NCBI GenBank assembly: GCA_016210515.1
Contig: JACQTZ010000015.1
Coordinates: forward strand, 1 to 39,140
Length of the DNA: 39,140 nucleotides
From: Chloroflexota bacterium
GTDB lineage: Bacteria > Chloroflexota > Dehalococcoidia > UBA2985
Reading direction: 5' to 3'
The notes below the pieces were generated by a model. It ran no database searches. It saw only the letters and a list, made by a program, of their open reading frames with translations, and had not been told where the DNA came from. Made by a program: the position numbers and the translations under genes. Position 1 is the stretch's first letter; each line of letters starts with the position of its first letter. This document shows positions 17,771 to 25,739 of the stretch, one piece after another.

Positions 17771-17823
17771 CCTTCCCCCTCCGAGGGGGAAGGGATTATC
17801 CTCTCCCCCTTGATGGGGGAGAG
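17771..17823. repeat. Pair of C-rich/G-rich palindromes downstream of surE
   Basis: Two hairpins stand side by side in the 266-base gap between surE and mqnD. The first has 11-base arms (CCTTCCCCCTC and its complement) around a single C (17771-17793). The second has 9-base arms CTCTCCCCC/GGGGGAGAG around TTGAT (17801-17823). Related sequence recurs near 18825-18852 and 23205-23225. They look like dispersed repeats and could also slow transcription after surE. Nothing else is seen in this gap. Confidence 0.65.
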
Positions 17824-17947
17824 TTAGAGAGGGGGTGAAGAGCAGATAACTGAAAGGCCATGCCGTCGCCAGGGAGGCTTGTGTCCCTTGCCCGTTTCCC
17901 CTAACATGGGGTTGCAAAATGACAGAATTGTCCCCCGTGGAGGAGCC

Positions 17948-18775
17948 ATGCCCATACTCCGAATAGGCCACACCCCCGACGCCGATGACGCCTTCATGTA
18001 CTACGCCATCGCCCACGGCAAGGTGCCGATAGGAAAGTTCCAGGTGCAGCACGTTCTGGAGGACATCGAGACCCTCAACCGGCGCGCCCTGGTGGGCGAG
18101 CTGGAGGGCACCGCCATCTCTGCCGCAGTCTATCCCCAAGTGGCCCGCAAGTACCGCATCATGCGGGTGGGTGCCTCCATAGGACGCAACTACGGGCCTA
18201 TGGTGGTGGCGCTGGCCCAGCGGACAGAGGTCCGTATCAAGGGGGCACGCATCGCCATCCCAGGGGAGTATACCACTGCGTACATGCTTCTTCGGCTCTA
18301 CGCCGAGGGCTTCCAGGCAGTGCCAATGGCCTTTGACAGCATCGTCTCCGCTGTTCAGGAAGGACAGGTGGACGCAGGTCTCCTTATCCACGAAGGTCAG
18401 GTCACCTACGGCGGCCTGGGTTTGAGAAAGGTGCTGGACCTGGGCGAGGCCTGGGGACAGGACACCAACCTCCCCCTACCCCTGGGACTGGACATGGTGC
18501 GCCGCGACCTGGGGGAGAGCACCGCATCCCTGATGTCTCAAACGCTGAAGGAGAGCATCCTCTACGCCTTTGAACATGAGGACAAAGCCCTGGAGTACGC
18601 GAGGCAGTTCAGTCGCGGCATAGACAAGGAGACCTGCCGCCGCTTTGTGCGGATGTACGTGAACCAGGACACCCTGGACATGGGCGACGAGGGTCAGAAG
18701 GCCCTGGAGACCCTTTTCCGCATGGCCAAGGAGCGGGGCATCATCACCGCTCTGCCCCCCATAGACCTGATTTAG
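17948..18775 (+). CDS. mqnD: 1,4-dihydroxy-6-naphthoate synthase family protein (MqnD-like)
   Basis: MqnD acts in the futalosine route to menaquinone, converting cyclic dehypoxanthine futalosine to 1,4-dihydroxy-6-naphthoate. The fold is that of periplasmic binding proteins but cytoplasmic. The 275-residue protein matches the family from HTPDADDAFMYYA through IETLNRRA, GASIGRNYGPMV, the IPGEYTTAY loop and LLIHEGQVTY with the proposed catalytic histidine at about residue 148. I chose ATG 17948 (GGAGG 5 bases upstream), because the longer frame starts in repeat sequence. No other mqn gene is in the window. A related substrate-binding role is possible but less likely. Confidence 0.85.
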   Translation: MPILRIGHTPDADDAFMYYAIAHGKVPIGKFQVQHVLEDIETLNRRALVGELEGTAISAAVYPQVARKYRIMRVGASIGRNYGPMVVALAQRTEVRIKGARIAIPGEYTTAYMLLRLYAEGFQAVPMAFDSIVSAVQEGQVDAGLLIHEGQVTYGGLGLRKVLDLGEAWGQDTNLPLPLGLDMVRRDLGESTASLMSQTLKESILYAFEHEDKALEYARQFSRGIDKETCRRFVRMYVNQDTLDMGDEGQKALETLFRMAKERGIITALPPIDLI

Positions 18776-18824
18776 TATGGTGCCCTTCCTTCAGCTTGCG
18801 GTGGGAATGAGACCCCCATCCCAA

Positions 18825-18852
18825 CCTTCCCCCCTCGGGGGAAAGGGGCTTG
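18825..18852. repeat. Diverged copy of the C-rich/G-rich repeat
   Basis: CCTTCCCCCCTC followed by GGGGGAAAGG, preceded by CCCCCATCCCAA, resembles the 17771-17793 element and its flank (CCCCCATCCTGG). The arms pair imperfectly. It lies just after mqnD in a 288-base gene-free stretch between converging genes. Confidence 0.45.
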
Positions 18853-18883
18853 CTCCAAAAGTAGTTCCTAGTTAACTCTCTCT

Positions 18884-18982
18884 GTCATTCTGAGCGCAGC
18901 GAAGAATCTGCGGCAGTGCAACTTCTCAAACGCCCTAGATTCTTCAGTCGTCCCGATACTATCGGGACTCCTTCAGAATGAC
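18884..18982. repeat. Dispersed palindrome (GTCAT...ATGAC family), copy 2, with nested hairpin
   Basis: This 99-base element starts GTCATTCTGAGCG and ends TTCAGAATGAC. It has AGCGAAGAATCT inside the left end and CTAGATTCTTC inside the right. Nested within is GTCCCGATA-C-TATCGGGAC, a 9-bp inverted repeat that also occurs in shorter form in copy 4 (38650-38700). It lies between the converging mqnD and receiver genes, and the rest of that gap shows no gene. Confidence 0.75.
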
Positions 18983-19063
18983 ATTTGGAACAAGCCCGGT
19001 GGGAAGGGGTAATGGCTAATAGGCTCTTCTCACGAAGATACCAGGCTAGACCTATTCCCGGCC

Positions 19064-19444
19064 TCACTGCCCCAAGCTGGAGCGTCGCAGCACCGCCCTG
19101 ATTCGGGCCGTCAGCTCGTCGATGCTAAAGGGTTTGACCAGGTAGTCGTCCGCGCCCAGGGTCAGACTCTTGGCCTTGTCCATGGGATCAGACATGGCGC
19201 TAAGCATGATGATGGGCACGCGAGACCATACCCGAATCCGGCGACACACCTCAAAGCCATCCACCTTGGGCATCCTGATGTCCAGAAGCACCAGGTCAGG
19301 TGAAGACTTCTCCACAGCCCGAATCGCCTCCTCTCCATTCACCGCCTCCGTGACCTCAAACCCTTCGGCCCTGAGCCCCACCCCCACGAACCTGCGAATG
19401 CTTGCCTCGTCGTCCGCCAGCAGGACACGTCTCTGTCTCACCAT
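19064..19444 (-). CDS. Stand-alone response regulator receiver domain
   Basis: This 126-residue protein is one receiver domain: acidic pocket DDE (11-13), phospho-acceptor D55 in [13 protein letters not shown], and K105 in YLVKPFS. It ends [13 protein letters not shown], the linker that normally joins OmpR-type receivers to a winged helix, but the DNA-binding domain is absent. The following minus-strand sequence shows no remnant I can recognise. Its ATG overlaps the end of the four-PAS kinase gene by 7 bases, so it is co-expressed with that kinase and probably phosphorylated by it. It may signal by protein contact, or it may be a trimmed OmpR regulator. Confidence 0.88.
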   Translation of the reverse strand: MVRQRRVLLADDEASIRRFVGVGLRAEGFEVTEAVNGEEAIRAVEKSSPDLVLLDIRMPKVDGFEVCRRIRVWSRVPIIMLSAMSDPMDKAKSLTLGADDYLVKPFSIDELTARIRAVLRRSSLGQ

Positions 19445-22380
19445 TTCATATCCTCGGTCGTCAGCGGTATCTCCACTGTAAAGGTTGCCCCTTTGCCGAC
19501 CTCACTCTCTGCCCATATCCTGCCTCCATGCTCCTGAACAATACCGTAGCAAATGCTCAAGCCCAGCCCAGTGCCCTTTCCCACCTCCTTGGTGGTGAAG
19601 AAAGGGTCGAATATCCTGCCCATGTTCTCCTTGGGTATGCCCGGGCCATCGTCGGTGAAGCTTATCTGGATGCTGCCATCAACCCTTCTGGTCCTAACCT
19701 TTAGCTTTCCTCCACCGTTGGCTTCCGTCATAGCCTGCTCCGCGTTGACGACTATGTTCAAAAACACCTGCTGCATCTGGTGGAAGTCAAACCAGGTGTT
19801 CGGCAGGTCGGGTTGCAAATCCCTTTCCAGGTCAATCCCGCTGACACCCATCCCATAGGCTCGCAGCTCCAGGGTCTTCTCAAGAGCCTCGTTTATCGAC
19901 CCATGACTCCTTTCTGGCCGGCGGGCCCTGGCAAAAGAGAGAAGGTTCTGCACAATCCTCACTGCCCTGGCGGCCTCGTTGTGGATCAGCTCCACGTCCT
20001 CCCTCACGGTGTTGTCCAGGTCCCTCCTCAGGACCAGCTCCGTAATGCCCCAGACCCCGGTCAGAGGATTGTTCAGCTCATGGGCGACCCCGGACACCAG
20101 TTGTCCAATGGCCGCCAGCTTCTCGTACTGGACCAGCTGCTGCTGGGCCTCCCGAAGCTTGTGAACTGTCTCTTCCAACTCCCTTGCATACCGGGTGCGT
20201 TCCTCTTGTGCCCACCTCTCATCGGTGACGTCTCGAAGCACCGCCAGAGAGGCTGGCTGCCCCCTGTAAGCAAGGGGCACACCCGAAACCAGCACGGTCC
20301 GCACCGTCCCATCAGGCCTCAGGATACGGTGTTCATTAGCAACAGGCACTGGCTCGCCCCGTTGCCGCGCCAGGCTAAGCTCCACCACCTTTTCCCTGTC
20401 ATCTGGAAGGATATACCTGTCTATGGGCTCCCCAACAACCTGGGAGGCATCCCGAAGGCCGTGGATGTCCAGGAAAACCTTGTTCACAAAAAGCCGTTTC
20501 CCATCTCTGCTGATCGCCACGGCCTCGGCCATATTCTCCACCACGGCTCGGTACAGCTCCTCGCTCTCCCGCAGCGCCTGCTCTGCCTGCCTCTCATCGG
20601 TGACGTCCCGAAGCACCGCCATGTTGGCTGGCTGTCCCCTGTATTGAAGACGTACAGAGCGAGCCTCTATATTCCGCACCTCCCCATTCGGCCTGCGGAC
20701 CCGGTATTCGTTAGAGAATGGCACTGGCTCGCCCCGCTGCCGCGCCAGGCTGCGCTCCACCACCCCTTCCCTGTCTTCAGGAAGGATATACTTGTCTATT
20801 GGTTCTCCAATGACCTGAGAGGCATCCTGGAGGCCGTGAATATCCAGGAAGGCTTTGTTCACAAAGAGCCGCTTTGCGTCTCTGTTGATCACAACGGCCT
20901 CACTCATGCTCTCCACCACGACCCGGTGCAGCTCCTCGCTCTCCCTCAGCGCCTGCTCCGCACGCTTGCGCTCCGTGATGTCTTGCATCACTATCAGGGT
21001 GGCTTGCTGTCTCTTGTATTGAATCGATACAGCATTAGTCTCAACGTCCCGCACTTCCCCGTTTGGTCTGACAATCCGATATACAGCCGGAGTGGATGCC
21101 GGTTCGCCCCGTCGCCGTGCCGCACTACGCCCTACCACCATTGCTCTGTCCTCAGGATGGATGAACTGCTCAAGTGGTTTCCCAATGACCTGAGAGGCAT
21201 CCCGAAGGCCATGCAAATCCAAGTAGGCCCTGTTCACGTAGACCCGTTTTCCGTCCACGTTGATTGCCAGGGCATTGGCCACATTCTCCACCACGGCTCG
21301 GTGCAGCTCCTCGCTCTCCCGCAGTGCTTGCTCCGCCCTAATTTCGTCGGTGACGTCCCGAATAACCACCAGGGCTGCTGGCTGTCCCTCATACTGAATA
21401 GATGTAGCAAGAGTCCGCACGTTCCGCACTTCTCCATCCGGCCTGACGACCCTGTACTCGTTCATAGTAGGCACTGCTTCACCCCGCTGCCGCGCCAGGG
21501 TACGTGCCACCACCCTTTCCTTGTCATCAGGATGGATGAACTGCTCGATGGGTTTCCCAACGACCTGAGAGGCATCCTGAAGGCCGTGGATGTCCAGGAA
21601 GGCCTTGTTCACAAAGACCCGCTTTGCGTCTCTGTTAATCGCCACGGCCTCGGCTATATTCTCCACCATAGCCCGGTGCAGTTCCTCGCTCTCTCGCAGC
21701 GCGTCATAGGCCCTACCAAGGTTGGCCTCCTGCCGTTGTATGGTCCTCAAGCCTCTCCAGACAACAGCCACCGAGCCTCCGTAGAGGAAGAGAAACCCCA
21801 CACTTCCAATCAGTGTCAGCCGCCATTGCATATCCCAAATCAGTTGCGCCGTAGGCTCATAGACCTGGTAAACCTCAAAAACGCCCTGCGGTTCCCAATA
21901 CCCCGGGAAGACTATGGGAACATATACCGAAATCAGGGTGCCCAGGGGGACCTCGTATTCGTTCTCAATACCCTCAATATCCCCAATTTCTGCGACTGTC
22001 TCACCCTGTAGCGCCTTTGTCAGGTGCTCGTCGTCCGTGAATTTTCTGCCTACCAGCTCCCGTTGGTCGGAGTAGATGACCGTGCCGTCCATGGCCCAGA
22101 GCTTTACCCTGACAATCCGCCCACCGAGCATGGAATGCTGCACCAGATCATGAAACCTGTCGTACCGCTCCCCCGTCATCGGCTCCTCCAGGTCCGCAGG
22201 CGTCATGTCCTTGAGGAAGTAAAGTGAAACATCGCTTTCGGTTCGTTTAGCCAGGTCATTTACAGCGGCAGTCCGAATATGGGAGGCAATTACAAGAATA
22301 CTGGCTATGGCAACAAGTGCCCCAATCACAAATGTAATCACCGAAAACTGAACCACCAGGTTCTGCCTTAGTCTTCTCAT
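19438..22380 (-). CDS. Sensor histidine kinase with four tandem PAS domains
   Basis: This is a 980-residue membrane sensor kinase. Domains in order: membrane helix 10-33; an extracytoplasmic sensor of about 150 residues (34-185, Cache-like by size, with [14 protein letters not shown]); membrane helix 186-208; and four PAS domains at 227-351, 352-476, 477-601 and 602-726. A coiled linker follows, then the dimerisation/phospho-acceptor domain with H767 in [11 protein letters not shown], and an ATPase domain with [15 protein letters not shown] and GKGTGLGLS. The kinase core is of the NtrB/HWE-independent HisKA type. The AGGAG site lies 6 bases before the ATG. The four PAS repeats are near-identical in length and phrase. 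Signal and cofactor are unknown. It is followed by a receiver gene and preceded by an HTH-receiver gene. Confidence 0.95.
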   Translation of the reverse strand: MRRLRQNLVVQFSVITFVIGALVAIASILVIASHIRTAAVNDLAKRTESDVSLYFLKDMTPADLEEPMTGERYDRFHDLVQHSMLGGRIVRVKLWAMDGTVIYSDQRELVGRKFTDDEHLTKALQGETVAEIGDIEGIENEYEVPLGTLISVYVPIVFPGYWEPQGVFEVYQVYEPTAQLIWDMQWRLTLIGSVGFLFLYGGSVAVVWRGLRTIQRQEANLGRAYDALRESEELHRAMVENIAEAVAINRDAKRVFVNKAFLDIHGLQDASQVVGKPIEQFIHPDDKERVVARTLARQRGEAVPTMNEYRVVRPDGEVRNVRTLATSIQYEGQPAALVVIRDVTDEIRAEQALRESEELHRAVVENVANALAINVDGKRVYVNRAYLDLHGLRDASQVIGKPLEQFIHPEDRAMVVGRSAARRRGEPASTPAVYRIVRPNGEVRDVETNAVSIQYKRQQATLIVMQDITERKRAEQALRESEELHRVVVESMSEAVVINRDAKRLFVNKAFLDIHGLQDASQVIGEPIDKYILPEDREGVVERSLARQRGEPVPFSNEYRVRRPNGEVRNIEARSVRLQYRGQPANMAVLRDVTDERQAEQALRESEELYRAVVENMAEAVAISRDGKRLFVNKVFLDIHGLRDASQVVGEPIDRYILPDDREKVVELSLARQRGEPVPVANEHRILRPDGTVRTVLVSGVPLAYRGQPASLAVLRDVTDERWAQEERTRYARELEETVHKLREAQQQLVQYEKLAAIGQLVSGVAHELNNPLTGVWGITELVLRRDLDNTVREDVELIHNEAARAVRIVQNLLSFARARRPERSHGSINEALEKTLELRAYGMGVSGIDLERDLQPDLPNTWFDFHQMQQVFLNIVVNAEQAMTEANGGGKLKVRTRRVDGSIQISFTDDGPGIPKENMGRIFDPFFTTKEVGKGTGLGLSICYGIVQEHGGRIWAESEVGKGATFTVEIPLTTEDMKW
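20203..21702 (-). repeat. Four in-frame 375-base tandem repeats encoding PAS domains
   Basis: Inside the kinase gene, the segment starting [10 protein letters not shown] recurs at residues 227, 352, 477 and 602, a period of exactly 125 codons (375 bases). Each unit contains [20 protein letters not shown], then [17 protein letters not shown] and RDVTDE-AEQ. The exact period and shared wording show expansion by tandem duplication within this gene. Confidence 0.95.
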
Positions 22381-22500
22381 CGCCCACTCCTGAGTTTCAT
22401 GGTCGTCCTAAGACCTCCAGCCTGCGGTTTACGCCATCAGTGCGCTCCGAACAGAGAATGAAACTTGTAGCCACCTTGTCATCCTGATTTAGATATTTGT

Positions 22501-23079
22501 TCAAGTACCATTAGCTGCGTGCTGGGCTCTGCCACGTCGTCCTACCTCCTGGCCAGGGACAAAACTGCTCACCACTTGCTCAATCTCCTGGGGCCCAAAA
22601 GGTTTCATCATCACCCCTATTGGCCCTATCTCCAGGGCTTGTGCCATCAGGTCGCTGTCTGGATAGCCGGTTATGATAACCACAGGCACCCGGGAGTCCA
22701 CCTCTCTAATACGTCGAAAGGTCTCCGCTCCGTTCATGCCGGGCACCTTCAGGTCCAGAAAGACGAGGTCGAAACCAGATCTATCCATAGCTTCAAGAGC
22801 CTCTTCACCGTCATGCGCCAGGACTACGTGGTATTCGCCCTCACCCAGCGTCCCCCTGAACAGGTGCCTAATCGATTCCTCGTCATCCGCAACCAGGATG
22901 AAGGGCTTACGGCGAGGAGGCTCCGGACGCAGCCACGACTCCAGAGCGTCCTGGTGGACTCTCCAGTGCCGCCCCACCTTCACCGCGGGCATCTTTCCCT
23001 TGCTGGCCAGCCTGTAGACGGTCAGGGGGTTCATCCTCAGGTAGCTGGCCGCCTCTTTTATAGTCAGCAGTTCACTCAT
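22501..23079 (-). CDS. Response regulator with N-terminal excisionase-type HTH
   Basis: This 192-residue protein has an unusual order. Residues 1-52 are an excisionase/MerR-like DNA-binding domain (LTIKEAASYLRMNPLTVYRLASKGKMPAVKVGRHWRV, helix-turn-helix plus wing). Residues 59-175 are a receiver with acidic pocket DDE (65-67), phospho-acceptor D109 in VFLDLKVPG, IITG and MMKPFG. A basic tail follows. Most response regulators have the receiver first. It lies 120 bases upstream of the four-PAS kinase on the same strand, so it is the likely DNA-binding output partner, with the stand-alone receiver as a second partner. No ribosome-binding site is evident. Confidence 0.9.
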   Translation of the reverse strand: MSELLTIKEAASYLRMNPLTVYRLASKGKMPAVKVGRHWRVHQDALESWLRPEPPRRKPFILVADDEESIRHLFRGTLGEGEYHVVLAHDGEEALEAMDRSGFDLVFLDLKVPGMNGAETFRRIREVDSRVPVVIITGYPDSDLMAQALEIGPIGVMMKPFGPQEIEQVVSSFVPGQEVGRRGRAQHAANGT

Positions 23080-23128
23080 TTTGCTTCAGAACCAGGGCGC
23101 GCATAGTTTGCATACCAATTTATACTAC

Positions 23129-23156
23129 AATATACCCATTTATCACCGCATATCAA
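23129..23156 (-). promoter_or_regulatory. Possible promoter of the HTH-receiver/kinase operon
   Basis: On the minus strand, TTGATA (23156-23151), a 16-base spacer and TATATT (23134-23129) lie in a conspicuously AT-rich block of an otherwise GC-rich region. The expected start near 23122 leaves a leader of about 43 bases before the ATG at 23079. Confidence 0.42.
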
Positions 23157-23199
23157 GTCCAGGGAGCCAAGGTCTTTAGTTATCACCTCTACCCCCTCT

Positions 23200-23345
23200 C
23201 TAACTCTTCCCCATCAAGGGGGAGAGAGGCCTGGCCTTCCCTCTCAGAGAGGGAAGGCCAGGCCTGCGTTGAGCTCCGACTCCGTACGGAGTCCGATGGA
23301 ATCGGACGTTGCCGAAGCGATGGGGGTGATGCCCAACCTCGGTCC
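23200..23345. repeat. Composite palindrome cluster in the 344-base gap before glnE-like gene
   Basis: This gap between two genes on the same strand is filled with inverted repeats. TTCCCC...GGGGGAGAG-type sequence (about 23205-23228) is related to 17801-17823. A 39-base near-perfect palindrome has 19-base arms around a single A (23227-23265). A 16-base perfect palindrome, GACTCCGT plus complement, lies at 23278-23293. TCCGAT-GGA-ATCGGA lies at 23292-23306. No gene or RNA is recognised. It may terminate transcription of the upstream gene. Confidence 0.7.
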
Positions 23346-23423
23346 TCTCCCGAGAGCGGGGAATGAACGCCGACGCCGCTAGCTTTCGGAGACACTCCAA
23401 AACTGGGCTTGCCCTGGCCTGCT

Positions 23424-25616
23424 TTACCCACTGGCCGGGTCGCCGCCCTCCCACAGACCCCTGGCAATGCCCATCCACCTGGCAGTGGCGTCCTGCAACT
23501 GGGTGACCGACTGATGCTGTAACCGGCGAGCCAGATAGGCGTACTCCCGAGAGTCTATAGACGGGATGGTGAGGTCCTTGGCGTGGCCCCGCACCACTCG
23601 CAAGGCGTCGATGAGCCGCCGCAGGAACCCGTAGGTCTCCTCCAACTCCTCTGCCCACTCCCTGGATATGTGCCCCCCCTGGGCAAGGCGGGCAATGGCA
23701 TCCAGGGTATTGGTCACTCGAACGCCGGGGTCTCGATGGCCCACCGCTACCTGCCAGGCCTGCACGTAGTACTCCACGTCCACAAGGCCACCCAAGCTGT
23801 ACTTGGCATTCACCGCCCCATGAGGCACCAGCTCCTCCGTCTGACGCTGACGCAGGTGCAGGACGTTCTCCGTGTCCAGAGACCTGCCGGAGTACACGAA
23901 GGCGTCACGGGACTCCATTACCTGTTCCCAGAGACTGGAGTCCCCTGCCACAAGACGCAGCTTTACCAGGGCCATCCTCTCAAGCTGTCGTGCCCAGCCA
24001 CCCTCTGAATAGTAGTCCTTGAACCCATCCAGGGTACACGCCAGGGCACCGGCGTTGCCGTAGGGCCTCAGGCGGAGGTCGATTTCGAAGATGCCCTCCC
24101 TTCGCGTTTTCACGGTATTCAAGAACGTGTGGACAAGCTCTTCAAAGAAACGCGAGTTCTCGACCTGGTCTGGCCCCCTGGTCGTCCCTCCACCCTGGTA
24201 CACAAGAATCAGCTCCACGTCAGACCCAAACCCCATCTCACGCCCCCCAAGCTTTCCCAGGCCACAGACGCACCAGGGGCACTCCTGCCCACTGGGCAGG
24301 GCGGGCACACCAAAGCGCTCACACAACCTGTTGTAGGAGAGGCCAGCCGCTTCCTCCACGACCACCTCGGCAAGGGTGGAAATCTCCTGGGAGAAGTCCA
24401 GGAACCCTATGCGACCGGTGATGTGCCGCAGGTCGATGCGGAACATCTCCCGGTCCTTGAAGTCGTTAAGCGCACTCACCTGCTCTGATTGCTCCCCCAG
24501 GCCTCTTAGCTGACGGCGGACAGCCTCCTGCAACTGCTCCCTGGGCCTGTGCTCGTCTAAGGAAGGTATGTCCAGCAGCACGGGGAAAAGGTTCTCGTGC
24601 TGCATGCGCAAGAAGTCTTCCCACAGGAACTGGCTAACGCCCATCAGCTCTGCCAGTGTCCCCAGAACTGTGGCCGACTCCAGGTCTCGCAGGTCGCTGC
24701 TCCAGTCGGGACGGGAGAGCATCTGATAGGTAAGGGCATTGAACTGGCGCAGGGCCAGCGCCGGGTTCGGAGACCGGGGCAGCAGGTGGGTGAACTGCTT
24801 GATCAGGGCAACCATCACCCGCAGCTCCTGGATGCGCTCCCTGCTTACAATCTTCCCGCCGCTCAGGTCTGTCACCCAGAAGGTGTCGCGGGTCTCGCCC
24901 TGTACGGTGCGTATCTCCGCCCCTTCGATGTTGACATTGAGGACCGCCAGGGCGTTGGTAAAGGCGTAGAGGAATCCTGTCGTGTCCGTGGAGCGAATGG
25001 TCATCCGGGTGTACTCTGGCGAAGCATCGTTGCTCAGGTCAATGGTCACAGGAAAGAACTGGACGTCAGAGCCTTCCATCGCCCGAAAGGTTTCGCTCAC
25101 CCGGTCAATGAGCTGCTCACGCGCCATGTCCTGGTGCCCGGTCACCAGGAGCGCAATCAGCTCCTCCAGGTCTTTCTTAAACCTTTCCCACACGTCCTTG
25201 CCGGGGTCAACCAGGGCGCGGACCTGAAAAACATCCAGTATCCTGCGAGTCGGCGGAGCCTGCTCTGGGGCCTGAGGATGTCCCGAATACCTTCTCCCCC
25301 CTGGTCTAATCCCAGCGCCGTCTGGACGCCGCGGGAAACGCAGCGTGAACACGTCGGCGCTCTGGATGTCGAAACGGTAGGCTGGGAACAGCCCGGCGAT
25401 GGTGGCCAGGGCGCCAACGCAGTCCGATGTGCAGACCGTAACAGTCCAAACACCGTCGCCCAGCGACTCGGCCCATACCGCCACACCCTCTGGCCGCCGG
25501 ATTAGACGCAGGAGCTCCGCATGAAGGTTTCGCTCCGCTGGGTCGAAGCGCTCATAGGCAACTCCAAGCTGGGCACCTAGAGCATCGACGCTCACAGGAT
25601 CAACTGTACCTGTCAT
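23424..25616 (-). CDS. ACT-domain GlnE-like nucleotidyltransferase
   Basis: This 730-residue protein combines parts of two nitrogen regulators. Residues about 55-130 and 200-275 look like ACT ligand-binding domains (WTVTVCTSDCVGALATIAG; RMTIRSTDTTGFLYAFTNAL), the arrangement known from GlnD. Residues about 300-725 are one GlnE-type adenylyltransferase half: GLGKLGGRE (452-460), GSDVE with metal acids D466 and E468 (usually D-x-D), EIDLRLRPYGNAG (511-523) and the later KYSLGGLVDVEYYVQ. True GlnE has two such halves and no ACT. I infer a modifier of glutamine synthetase, or a related target, controlled directly by an amino acid. I chose ATG 25616, because the frame upstream overlaps the divergent gene and is non-homologous. 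Confidence 0.85.
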   Translation of the reverse strand: MTGTVDPVSVDALGAQLGVAYERFDPAERNLHAELLRLIRRPEGVAVWAESLGDGVWTVTVCTSDCVGALATIAGLFPAYRFDIQSADVFTLRFPRRPDGAGIRPGGRRYSGHPQAPEQAPPTRRILDVFQVRALVDPGKDVWERFKKDLEELIALLVTGHQDMAREQLIDRVSETFRAMEGSDVQFFPVTIDLSNDASPEYTRMTIRSTDTTGFLYAFTNALAVLNVNIEGAEIRTVQGETRDTFWVTDLSGGKIVSRERIQELRVMVALIKQFTHLLPRSPNPALALRQFNALTYQMLSRPDWSSDLRDLESATVLGTLAELMGVSQFLWEDFLRMQHENLFPVLLDIPSLDEHRPREQLQEAVRRQLRGLGEQSEQVSALNDFKDREMFRIDLRHITGRIGFLDFSQEISTLAEVVVEEAAGLSYNRLCERFGVPALPSGQECPWCVCGLGKLGGREMGFGSDVELILVYQGGGTTRGPDQVENSRFFEELVHTFLNTVKTRREGIFEIDLRLRPYGNAGALACTLDGFKDYYSEGGWARQLERMALVKLRLVAGDSSLWEQVMESRDAFVYSGRSLDTENVLHLRQRQTEELVPHGAVNAKYSLGGLVDVEYYVQAWQVAVGHRDPGVRVTNTLDAIARLAQGGHISREWAEELEETYGFLRRLIDALRVVRGHAKDLTIPSIDSREYAYLARRLQHQSVTQLQDATARWMGIARGLWEGGDPASG

Positions 25617-25739
25617 TGGTCGTCCCCACCCCCTGGAGGAGCCGGTCAACGGCGGCAACTGCCTTCCATGTCCGAGGGCGACACACCCTTCTGTCACATG
25701 ATAACATATGGCTCGACACGTATGCGCCCCAAAGAAGAT

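Noticed and set aside
20203..21702. Regular repeats considered as a CRISPR array
   Set aside because: The 375-base units are coding in one frame and encode PAS domains with no spacers; no cas genes are present.
19780..22011. 743-codon open frame on the plus strand opposite the four-PAS kinase
   Set aside because: It mirrors the repeated, GC-rich kinase gene and its translation has no domain sense; the minus-strand product has full PAS, HisKA and ATPase motifs.
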